A stretch of DNA of 12,500 bases. Origin: Acetoanaerobium sticklandii. Its GTDB lineage: Bacteria; Bacillota; Clostridia; Peptostreptococcales; Filifactoraceae. The notes beneath the pieces are model-generated. The model was given only the letters and a program-made list of their open reading frames with translations. It was not told the origin of the DNA and ran no database searches. Position numbers and translations under genes: made by a program. This document shows, piece after piece, positions 6,115 to 12,496 of the stretch; the first letter of the stretch is position 1; every line of letters starts with the position of its first letter. The stretch is taken from positions 1 to 12,500 of the forward strand of contig NC_014614.1 of assembly GCF_000196455.1 (NCBI RefSeq), written 5' to 3'.

Positions 6115-8568
6115 ATGAGTGAAGAAAAAAATGAAATGATAGATAAAATTGTAGATATTGAAATAGAAGACGAGATGCGAAAATCCTACATAGATTATGC
6201 TATGAGCGTAATAGTAGGAAGAGCTCTTCCAGATGTTAGAGATGGTCTAAAGCCTGTTCATAGAAGAATACTTTTTGCTATGAATGATTTAGGTCTTGTT
6301 CCAGAAAAATCCTATAGAAAGTCAGCTACTGTTGTCGGAGATGTACTAGGTAAGTACCACCCTCACGGTGATACTGCTGTTTATGATGCAATGGTAAAGC
6401 TAGCTCAAGATTTTTCAACTAGATACCCTCTTGTAAATGGACACGGTAACTTTGGTTCTATAGATGGAGACTCAGCAGCAGCAATGCGTTATACTGAGGC
6501 AAAAATGCAAAAGCTTACTTTAGAGCTATTAAAAGACATAGATAAAGAAACAGTGGATTTTACTCTTAACTACGATGAGAGATTGAAAGAGCCATCAGTG
6601 CTTCCTGCTAGATACCCAAATCTACTTGTAAATGGTTCAAATGGTATAGCAGTTGGTATGGCTACATCTATTCCTCCTCACAATCTTAGAGAGGTAATAG
6701 ATGCAGTAGTAGAGCTAATTGACAATGAAGAAGCAACTGTTGAAGACATGATGAAGCATATTAAAGGGCCAGACTTCCCAACAGGAGCAACTATTATGGG
6801 CAAAGGCTCAATAAGAGATGCTTATATGACTGGAAGAGGTAAGGTAACAGTTAGATCAAAAGCCGATATAGAAGAACTTCCTAACGGCAAAAGTCAAATA
6901 ATAGTAACTGAAATTCCGTACCAAGTAAATAAAGCTAGAATGATTGAAAAAATAGCTGATTTAGTTAAAGATAAGCGCATAGAAGGCATAACTGATTTAA
7001 GAGATGAAAGTAATAGAGATGGAATAAGAATAGTAATAGAGGTAAGACGTGATGTAAATCCTAATATTGTTTTAAACAATCTATACAAACATTCTCAGCT
7101 TCAAGATGTGTTTTCTATTATCATGCTATCACTTGTAAATGGCGAGCCTAAGGTACTAAATATAAGAGATATGCTAGTTCATTACTTAAATCATCAAAAG
7201 AACGTAGTTAGAAGAAGAACTGAGTATGACCTTAGAAAAGCTAAAGAAAGAGCCCATATACTAGAAGGACTTATTATTGCTCTTGACAATATAGATAGAG
7301 TAATCAAAATAATAAGAGGTTCTGACAATGGAAGTATAGCTAAAGAAAAGTTGACAGAAGAATTTGGTCTATCAGATATCCAATCTCAAGCTATACTCGA
7401 TATGAGACTTCAAAGACTTACAGGCTTAGAGCGTGGTAAAATTGAAGAAGAATTTGCTGAGCTTATGAAAAATATAGCTTATTATGAATCTATACTTCAA
7501 GATCAAAGCATACTGCTTGGGATTATTAAAGACGAGATGCTTAAAATCAGAGAAAAGCACGGAGATAAAAGAAGAACTGAAATCACTGAGGCTGCTGATG
7601 AAATTAATATACTAGATACTATACCAGATGAAGAGGTAACAGTTACCTTTACACATTATGGCTATATCAAACGTATCCCTATGGATACTTATAAAGCTCA
7701 AAGAAGAGGTGGAAAAGGTATTACCTCTATGACTACAAGAGATGATGACTTTGTAGAGAAATTGCTTTTGACTACAAATCACTCTTTAATACTATTTTTA
7801 ACTAATAGAGGAAGAATATACAGACTAAATGCTTATGAAATTCCTCAGTCAGGAAGAATAGCAAAAGGCACAAATATAGTGAATCTGATACCTCTTGAGA
7901 AAAATGAAAAAGTAACATCGTTTATTTCAATAAGAGACGTTCCAGCTGAAAACTATTTAGTTATGTGTACTAAAAAAGGTGTAATAAAGAAAACTCAGAT
8001 ATCTGAATTTAGAAAAAGCACTAGAAATGGTCTTATTGCTATATCTCTTAGAGAAGATGACGAGCTTATCAATGTTAAAACAACAGATGGTGAGCAAGAC
8101 TTTATTATCGTTACAAAAAAAGGTATGGCTATATCCTTTGATGAAAAACAAGTAAGAGATATGGGAAGAGCAGCTATGGGTGTTCGTGCTATAAGATTAG
8201 CTCCTGATGATGAAGTAGTAGCTATGGAATTAGTGGATCCAAACAAACAATTACTTGTAATATCTGAAAAAGGCTATGGAAAAAGAACTAATACAAAAGA
8301 CTATAGACTTCAAACTAGAGGTGGAAAAGGTGTTAAGACTTATAAAATTTCTGAAAAAACAGGAATTCTAGTTGGAGCAAAAGCCGTGTATAAAGACGAA
8401 GAAATAATGATAATAAACTCTGACGGCTCATTGATTCGTATGTCAGTAAACCAAATAAGCATACTATCTAGAGTAACTAGTGGTGTTAAGGTTATGAGAA
8501 CTGATGAAAATTCTCTAGTAGTAGCCTTAGCTAGAATAGTAGTACCAAAAGAGGATGAAAATATTTAA
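6115..8568 (+). CDS. gyrA: DNA gyrase subunit A
   Basis: GyrA is the DNA cleavage-religation and wrapping subunit. The 817 residues match Gram-positive GyrA. The catalytic tyrosine is Y126 in AAAMRYTE. The quinolone-interaction segment GKYHPHGDTAVYD has T87 and D91 at the positions of E. coli S83 and D87. Thr at the first position is, to my knowledge, usual in clostridia and is not by itself a resistance change. The C-terminal wrapping domain holds the GyrA-box QRRGGKG at 529-535, needed for negative supercoiling, plus a degenerate blade repeat QTRGGKG at 733-739. This separates GyrA from ParC. AGGAGG at 6102-6107 overlaps the gyrB stop. A strong terminator follows, closing the operon. Confidence 0.99.
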   Translation: MSEEKNEMIDKIVDIEIEDEMRKSYIDYAMSVIVGRALPDVRDGLKPVHRRILFAMNDLGLVPEKSYRKSATVVGDVLGKYHPHGDTAVYDAMVKLAQDFSTRYPLVNGHGNFGSIDGDSAAAMRYTEAKMQKLTLELLKDIDKETVDFTLNYDERLKEPSVLPARYPNLLVNGSNGIAVGMATSIPPHNLREVIDAVVELIDNEEATVEDMMKHIKGPDFPTGATIMGKGSIRDAYMTGRGKVTVRSKADIEELPNGKSQIIVTEIPYQVNKARMIEKIADLVKDKRIEGITDLRDESNRDGIRIVIEVRRDVNPNIVLNNLYKHSQLQDVFSIIMLSLVNGEPKVLNIRDMLVHYLNHQKNVVRRRTEYDLRKAKERAHILEGLIIALDNIDRVIKIIRGSDNGSIAKEKLTEEFGLSDIQSQAILDMRLQRLTGLERGKIEEEFAELMKNIAYYESILQDQSILLGIIKDEMLKIREKHGDKRRTEITEAADEINILDTIPDEEVTVTFTHYGYIKRIPMDTYKAQRRGGKGITSMTTRDDDFVEKLLLTTNHSLILFLTNRGRIYRLNAYEIPQSGRIAKGTNIVNLIPLEKNEKVTSFISIRDVPAENYLVMCTKKGVIKKTQISEFRKSTRNGLIAISLREDDELINVKTTDGEQDFIIVTKKGMAISFDEKQVRDMGRAAMGVRAIRLAPDDEVVAMELVDPNKQLLVISEKGYGKRTNTKDYRLQTRGGKGVKTYKISEKTGILVGAKAVYKDEEIMIINSDGSLIRMSVNQISILSRVTSGVKVMRTDENSLVVALARIVVPKEDENI

Positions 8569-8588
8569 ATAAAAAACTATGCCAATTA

Positions 8589-8606
8589 TAGCAATACAAA
8601 TTGCTA
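8589..8606. repeat. Small inverted repeat after gyrA
   Basis: TAGCAAT (8589-8595) and ATTGCTA (8600-8606) form a seven-base stem with a four-base loop, about 20 bases past the gyrA stop. There is no T-run, so it is not a terminator by itself. It might protect the 3' end of the gyrase mRNA; its function is unknown. Confidence 0.3.
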
Positions 8607-8641
8607 ATGAGTCCTAGAACATTGGTGTATAAAAATAAGTG

Positions 8642-8678
8642 AAAGCTAGAGCATTATCGATTGCTCTAGCTTTTTTTT
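8642..8678 (+). terminator. Strong intrinsic terminator of the gyrase operon
   Basis: A perfect 12-base stem pairs 8642-8653 (AAAGCTAGAGCA) with 8662-8673 (TGCTCTAGCTTT) around an eight-base loop. A run of eight T follows at 8671-8678. It is the best terminator in the window and separates the gyrase operon from the EAL-HDOD gene. Confidence 0.92.
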
Positions 8679-8727
8679 GTCAATATACAGAATTTTTCCT
8701 TGATTGCATTAATTTTAGAGTTTTTAC

Positions 8728-8738
8728 TGTTATATAAT
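8728..8738 (+). promoter_or_regulatory. Possible SigA-type -10 upstream of the EAL-HDOD gene
   Basis: TATAAT at 8733-8738 is a perfect hexamer, and TG at 8728-8729 gives an extended -10 for the overlapping TATATA. No acceptable -35 is seen 16-18 bases upstream. The leader to the ATG would be long, about 115 bases. Isolated TATAAT is common in DNA this AT-rich, so the call is weak. Confidence 0.3.
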
Positions 8739-8783
8739 ACATATGATTTTAAATTTGAAACTGTTTTAAAAAACTTTATTTAC

Positions 8784-8812
8784 TGTTAATATAAAGTTAA
8801 AATAAGGGTAAA
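8784..8812 (+). promoter_or_regulatory. Candidate SigB-type promoter of the EAL-HDOD gene
   Basis: GGGTAAA at 8806-8812 fits the clostridial SigB -10, (G/T)GGTAWA. TGTTA at 8784-8788 matches the -35 WGWTT at four of five bases with a 17-base spacer. The consensus is quoted from memory of C. difficile work. Transcription would begin near 8819, about 43 bases before the ATG. GGG is rare in this AT-rich intergenic DNA, which adds some weight. Confidence 0.45.
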
Positions 8813-8861
8813 TATTACTAGGCATATAGTTTTATAATAATAACATTACCGGAGGGGAACT

Positions 8862-10079
8862 ATGGATGTATTTGTTGCTAGGCAGCCTATTTTTGATAGA
8901 AACAAAGCAGTAGTAGCCTATGAGCTTTTGTATAGAGATAGTGCAGCAAATTTTTTTAATTCGGAGATAGGTGCTACAAAGGCAACTTCAATACTCCTGT
9001 CAAATAGCTATTTTAATTTTGGAATAGAGATGCTATTGGAAGACAAAAGAGCTTTTATAAATTTTGATAAGGTTCTTATAAAAAATGAAGTTCCCTTGCT
9101 TTTAGATAAAAGTAAGATAGTAGTTGAGATATTAGAGGATGTTATTCCTGATAAAAATTTTATGACTAAACTAAAAGAATTAAAAAACAGTGGTTATACC
9201 CTTGCCTTAGACGATTTTACTATAGATTATCCATATAAAGAAATTATTGAAATAGTAGATATCATAAAAGTTGATTTTATGTTATCTTCAAAAGAAGATA
9301 TAAAAAAAATTATCAAAAAATATTCTAATGGGAATAAAAAATTTTTAGCAGAAAAAATTGAGAATGTAGATGAGTTTAACAATGCTGTAAGTTTAGGCTA
9401 TGATTATTTTCAAGGATATTTTTTCAGTAAACCCATTATGGTTCAGGGTAAAAAGATTGAAAGTCTTGAAATTAGCTATATTAAACTTACAAATGAAATA
9501 AATAAAGAAGAGCCAAATTACAAAATTATTGCATCTATTATTGAAAGTGATTTGGATATGAGCTATAAGCTACTTAAAATAGTAAATTCCTATTCACTAT
9601 CTTCAAAGGTGAATTCTATTCCTCATGCCGTAAGTCTAATGGGTATATCAGAGCTTAGAAAATGGGCTTCTCTTGTTTTAATAGGAGAACTTTCATTTGG
9701 AAAACCTACAGAGATTCTTAGGCTTTCTATTTTGAGGTCTAAATTTGCGGAGCTTTTAGCAGAAAAATCATCTTACAAATCAAAAAAACATGAGCTAGCA
9801 TTAGTAGGATTATTTTCTATGATAGATGTATTACTTCAAAAACCTCTAGATGCTATATTTTCTCAGCTTCATGTATCTGATGAAATAAAATTAGCAATAA
9901 AATTGGATTCAAGAAGTGAGTTTTATCCTATATACAAACTTGTTATGGATTATGAAATGGGTAACTGGGAAGAAATGGACAAGGATCTAAAATTATTAAA
10001 TATTTATAGAAATATACCAGATATTTATATTCAAGCTGTAAAAACTACTGATGATATAGTAAAATTTATTAAAGAGTAA
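8862..10079 (+). CDS. EAL-HDOD signalling protein (YuxH/CdgJ type)
   Basis: The 405-residue cytosolic protein joins an N-terminal EAL domain (about 1-200), the c-di-GMP phosphodiesterase fold, to a C-terminal HDOD domain (about 205-390), a regulatory helical fold related to HD phosphohydrolases but lacking their metal-binding HD. The opening FVARQPIFDRNKAVVAYELLYRD is diagnostic of the family. Canonical EAL positions remain as E21 (ELL), N67, E89, D117-D118, K136, the AEKIE motif at 163-167 and Q184. Loop 6, normally DDFGTG, reads DDFTID, and the signature is ELL rather than EAL. Family members often bind without hydrolysing c-di-GMP, so activity is uncertain. ATG 8862 follows GGAGGGG at 8851-8857. 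The gene lies alone between the gyrase terminator and the sigB operon, and a SigB-like promoter precedes it. No terminator follows. Confidence 0.9.
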   Translation: MDVFVARQPIFDRNKAVVAYELLYRDSAANFFNSEIGATKATSILLSNSYFNFGIEMLLEDKRAFINFDKVLIKNEVPLLLDKSKIVVEILEDVIPDKNFMTKLKELKNSGYTLALDDFTIDYPYKEIIEIVDIIKVDFMLSSKEDIKKIIKKYSNGNKKFLAEKIENVDEFNNAVSLGYDYFQGYFFSKPIMVQGKKIESLEISYIKLTNEINKEEPNYKIIASIIESDLDMSYKLLKIVNSYSLSSKVNSIPHAVSLMGISELRKWASLVLIGELSFGKPTEILRLSILRSKFAELLAEKSSYKSKKHELALVGLFSMIDVLLQKPLDAIFSQLHVSDEIKLAIKLDSRSEFYPIYKLVMDYEMGNWEEMDKDLKLLNIYRNIPDIYIQAVKTTDDIVKFIKE

Positions 10080-10118
10080 AATTTAGAATAAAAATTTGCA
10101 GTAAATAATAATAAAATA

Positions 10119-10147
10119 TGTTTAGAACCTGAGATATATGGGGTATA
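10119..10147 (+). promoter_or_regulatory. SigB-type promoter of the ytxH-ytxG-rsbV-rsbW-sigB operon
   Basis: TGTTT at 10119-10123, a 17-base spacer and GGGTATA at 10141-10147 match every position of the clostridial SigB consensus as I recall it (WGWTT, 13-17 bases, (G/T)GGTAWA). They also fit the Bacillus form, GTTTAG at 10120-10125 and GGGTAT after 15 bases. Transcription would begin near 10154, about 70 bases before the first gene. The placement implies positive autoregulation of sigB. The consensus match is seen; its use by SigB is inferred. Confidence 0.65.
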
Positions 10148-10185
10148 AATAAAAAAGTTTGCTCTAATCTGAGATATTTTGTATA
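10129..10185 (+). repeat. Direct repeat CTGAGATAT in the sigB-operon leader region
   Basis: The nine-base word CTGAGATAT occurs at 10129-10137 and 10169-10177, exactly 40 bases apart. Each copy lies between a GTTT and a GTATA element. In the second unit AGTTT (10156-10160) and TTGTATA (10179-10185) resemble a degenerate SigB-type promoter with an 18-base spacer. This may be a duplicated promoter or a repeated binding site. Confidence 0.5.
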
Positions 10186-10223
10186 TTGATTAAATAATAG
10201 TTAAATAAAAGGAGGATAAGTAT

Positions 10224-10523
10224 ATGTCAAAACAAAGTAAAGCGGGAATGTTTTTACTTGGAGGTATACTAGGAGCTGCAGCAGGTTTATTATTTGCCCC
10301 GAAAAAAGGCGTTGAGCTCAGAGAAAACTTATTTGAAAAAACTATGGATATATTAACGGATTCACAAGGCGTAAAAGAAGATATATGCAGTTGGATTTCA
10401 AATTTTCGTCATGATGAGGATATAGAAAGACCAGAAGAAGAAATAATAATTTCTAAGGATTTCACTTATAAAGAAGAGCCTCCAGTTGATATAAATTTAG
10501 AAATAAATAAAGAAACTAATTAA
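10224..10523 (+). CDS. YtxH-family membrane protein
   Basis: This 99-residue protein has one N-terminal membrane segment (about 8-25, MFLLGGILGAAAGLLFAPK) with a glycine-zipper pattern. It is followed by the APKKGVELRENL motif, typical of the YtxH domain. The rest is charged and acidic, ending in a Glu-rich, probably disordered tail (about 65-99). The molecular role of YtxH is not established; Bacillus subtilis ytxH is a SigB-dependent general stress gene. ATG 10224 follows AAAAGGAGG ending at 10215. It is the first gene of the sigB operon here, with the DUF948 gene 15 bases downstream. Assignment rests on the membrane segment and motif. Confidence 0.8.
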   Translation: MSKQSKAGMFLLGGILGAAAGLLFAPKKGVELRENLFEKTMDILTDSQGVKEDICSWISNFRHDEDIERPEEEIIISKDFTYKEEPPVDINLEINKETN

Positions 10524-10538
10524 GAAGGAGGAACTAAA

Positions 10539-10826
10539 ATGGAATTCAGGATTTGGGAATTAGGCATAGTTATGATAGGTCTTGGATTTTTAATAGTATG
10601 CATAAATCTTGCATTTACAATTAAAAATGTAGATAATACTGTTAAGAAGGTAGAACTTTTAGTTGATGATAATTTAAGCGAAATAGGACAGATTATAGGA
10701 AGCGTAGCTGGTATTACCACAAGCGTAGATACTATAGTAGGAAGTGCTACTAAGATAGTAGGCCTTGTTTCTAGTGCAAAAATTATTTCTAGTCTGGGAA
10801 AAAACAAAGATAGCAGGAGGGATTAA
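10539..10826 (+). CDS. DUF948 (YtxG-type) single-pass membrane protein
   Basis: The 95-residue product has a membrane helix at about 6-27 (WELGIVMIGLGFLIVCINLA). An amphipathic helical stretch with regularly spaced Val, Ile and Leu (about 28-88) follows, then a short basic tail. This is the layout of DUF948 proteins such as Bacillus YtxG, where ytxG, ytxH and ytxJ form a SigB-dependent operon. No enzymatic motif is present and the function is unknown. ATG 10539 follows AAGGAGG at 10525-10531. The gene ends two bases before rsbV, so the membrane pair is co-transcribed with the SigB switch. Confidence 0.75.
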   Translation: MEFRIWELGIVMIGLGFLIVCINLAFTIKNVDNTVKKVELLVDDNLSEIGQIIGSVAGITTSVDTIVGSATKIVGLVSSAKIISSLGKNKDSRRD

Positions 10827-10828
10827 GC

Positions 10829-11149
10829 ATGTCTGTAGTAATTAATAGCAGCTTTGACGCAGAAAAGAAAATATGGAATTTAAAGCTAGGTGGAGAAATA
10901 GATATCTATACCTCAAACAACTTTAAAGAAGAACTTCAAAAAATCTATCTTTCTGAAGAAACAGGCGATGTATATATAGACGCATCTGATTTAGAATACA
11001 TAGATTCCGCAGGGCTAGGAGTCTTGATAGGTGCACTTAAGAGATTAAAGCAAAAAGACAAGGATATATATATAAGAGAAACTAAGCCAAACGTTAAGAA
11101 AATTTTTAATATAACAGGACTAGATAAAATTTTTAAGTTGGAGGGATAG
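10829..11149 (+). CDS. rsbV: STAS anti-sigma factor antagonist, RsbV type
   Basis: This 106-residue cytosolic protein is a single STAS domain. The unphosphorylated form is expected to bind the anti-sigma factor encoded next and so release SigB. The phosphorylatable serine is S60 in YIDSAGLGVL, the conserved DSAGL loop. N-terminal LKLGGEIDIYTSNNFKEEL and C-terminal KKIFNITGLDKIF are typical of the family. ATG 10829 has AGGAGG at 10815-10820, overlapping the end of the preceding gene. The rsbW start lies two bases past the stop. SpoIIAA is the main alternative, but the neighbours are RsbW- and SigB-like rather than SpoIIAB- and SigF-like. Confidence 0.9.
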   Translation: MSVVINSSFDAEKKIWNLKLGGEIDIYTSNNFKEELQKIYLSEETGDVYIDASDLEYIDSAGLGVLIGALKRLKQKDKDIYIRETKPNVKKIFNITGLDKIFKLEG

Positions 11150-11151
11150 AA

Positions 11152-11604
11152 TTGGTTGAAATTAACTCAAATAATTTTGGAGTGACAAATGGTGAGACAT
11201 ATGACTCTATAAGTATGGCGCTTCCTAGCAAGCCTGAATATGTAGGGGTTGTAAGACTTACAGTATCTGCTATAGCAAATCGCATGGGATTTAATATAGA
11301 AGAGATAGAAGATATTAAGGTTGCTGTTGCAGAAGCCTGTACAAATGCTATCAAGCATGGATTAAATCAAGATTTTAACGTATGCTTTGATATTTTTGAA
11401 GAAAAAATTACCGTATCAATTAAGGATAATGGTAAAGGTTATAATACAGATGCTTTAAACGAGCCAGATTTAGAAGATCCAAAGGAAGAAGGAGGCTTGG
11501 GAATATTCATCATTAAGAGCTTGATGGATGAGGTTACTTTAAAATCAAGTGTAGGCCAAGGGACAGAAATTAAAATGATAAAATTCCTAGGAGATGGTAA
11601 TTAA
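11152..11604 (+). CDS. rsbW: Anti-sigma-B factor, serine kinase RsbW
   Basis: RsbW is a GHKL-fold protein that sequesters SigB and phosphorylates RsbV. The 150 residues carry the N-box EACTNAIKHG at 61-70 (E61, N65), the G1 box DNGKG at 92-96 and the G2 box EGGLGIFI at 113-120. PEYVGVVRLTVSAIANRMG near residues 29-46 closely resembles Bacillus RsbW (PEYVGIIRLTLSGVASRMG, as remembered), which favours RsbW over SpoIIAB. The start is TTG 11152, six bases after GGAGGG at 11140-11145; no ATG fits. The ribosome site runs up to the rsbV stop, and the last base of its own stop is the first base of the sigB ATG. Both overlaps suggest translational coupling that keeps the three proteins in proportion. 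Confidence 0.93.
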   Translation: MVEINSNNFGVTNGETYDSISMALPSKPEYVGVVRLTVSAIANRMGFNIEEIEDIKVAVAEACTNAIKHGLNQDFNVCFDIFEEKITVSIKDNGKGYNTDALNEPDLEDPKEEGGLGIFIIKSLMDEVTLKSSVGQGTEIKMIKFLGDGN

Positions 11605-12425
11605 TGGGAGATGTTGCTCAAAAAAAGGCAAAGTCATCTAAGTCTTCCCAAAAGCCATACGCAGGCTCAGCAAAATATAAGGATATTACAGATAAAGAAT
11701 TATTTCTCATATATAGCGAGAACAAGGCTATAGAATTGAGAAATGAGCTAGTAAAAAGACATTTATATATTGCGGAGATTCTGTCCAAAAAGTTTTTAAA
11801 TAAGGGAATAGAATATGAAGATATCTATCAAGTTGCTTCACTTGGTTTGATATTTGCCATTGAACGTTTCGATGTAAGTAAAGGTTTTGAATTTTCAAGC
11901 TTTGCTACGCCTACAATTATCGGAGAAATAAAAAAATATTTTAGAGATAAAGGTTGGTCTATTAGAGTTCCTAGAAGAATTCAAGAGCTTTCAAAAAAAG
12001 TAAATACAGCTAAATCCTATCTCCAACAAGAACTTCATAGAGTTCCCAAAATTGAAGATATTGCTAAATATTTAGATTGTACGGAAGAAGAAGTACTAGA
12101 GGCTATTGAAGCTTCTCATGTATACAAACCGAAATCACTCGACCTTTCTTATGATAATGAAGGTGATGACAAAGATATTTTATTATTAGATTTAGTTGGA
12201 GATGAAGACAAAAGCTTTAATATGATAGAAAACAAGGATTTTATAGAAAATGCCTTATCTAAACTCAATGAAATTGAAACAAAGATAATTAAAGATAGAT
12301 TTTTTAAGAATAAAACTCAAATGCATGTAGCTAATGATTTAGGTGTTTCTCAGATGACAGTTTCGAGAATGGAGAAAAAAATATTAGCTAAGCTTAAAAA
12401 GGATTATGAAAAATCTCTCTATTAA
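11604..12425 (+). CDS. sigB: General stress sigma factor SigB (sigma-70 group 3)
   Basis: SigB directs RNA polymerase to general stress promoters when free of RsbW. The 273 residues contain region 2 (about 44-115, with EDIYQVASLGLIFAIERFD and SSFATPTIIGEIKKYFRD), region 3 (about 122-200) and region 4 (about 212-265), whose helix-turn-helix is TQMHVANDLGVSQMTVSRME. RDKGWSIRVPRRIQEL matches SigB (RDKTWSVHVPRRIKEL in Bacillus, as remembered) rather than SigF. A Lys/Ser-rich N-terminal tail of about 25 residues precedes the sigma domains. The ATG overlaps the rsbW stop (TAATG); AGGAG at 11589-11593 is ten bases upstream. A SigB-type promoter at the operon head implies positive feedback. Confidence 0.92.
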   Translation: MGDVAQKKAKSSKSSQKPYAGSAKYKDITDKELFLIYSENKAIELRNELVKRHLYIAEILSKKFLNKGIEYEDIYQVASLGLIFAIERFDVSKGFEFSSFATPTIIGEIKKYFRDKGWSIRVPRRIQELSKKVNTAKSYLQQELHRVPKIEDIAKYLDCTEEEVLEAIEASHVYKPKSLDLSYDNEGDDKDILLLDLVGDEDKSFNMIENKDFIENALSKLNEIETKIIKDRFFKNKTQMHVANDLGVSQMTVSRMEKKILAKLKKDYEKSLY

Positions 12426-12453
12426 ATCAAAATTTAATTATTTATTATAAATC

Positions 12454-12496
12454 ATCTGTAGCCGATATTATTTATATTATTAGCTACAGATTTTTT
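12454..12496 (+). terminator. Probable terminator of the sigB operon
   Basis: ATCTGTAGC (12454-12462) pairs perfectly with GCTACAGAT (12483-12491) around a long 20-base A/T loop. Six T follow at 12491-12496. It lies about 30 bases after the sigB stop. The long loop lowers efficiency, but the stem and tail fit an intrinsic terminator. Confidence 0.7.

Noticed and set aside
4301..8246. Several minus-strand open frames of 60-85 codons within gyrB and gyrA
   Set aside because: All are antiparallel to strongly conserved gyrase domains, show no family features and have no ribosome sites, so they are chance frames.
8569..8861. Possible small gene or structured RNA between gyrA and the EAL-HDOD gene
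   Set aside because: I see only the small inverted repeat, the terminator and promoter-like elements. There is no cloverleaf, riboswitch core or start with a ribosome site that I can support.
10520..10807. A 95-codon minus-strand open frame opposite the DUF948 gene
   Set aside because: It lies almost wholly across the DUF948 gene, has low-complexity Thr/Ile/Leu content and no ribosome site on its strand. The + frame has a clear ribosome site and a recognisable membrane protein.
10829..12425. Reading the STAS/kinase/sigma trio as the sporulation operon spoIIAA-spoIIAB-sigF
   Set aside because: The kinase segment PEYVGVVRLTVSAIANRMG and the sigma segment RDKGWSIRVPRRIQEL match RsbW and SigB, not SpoIIAB and SigF. 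The operon head also has a SigB-type promoter.
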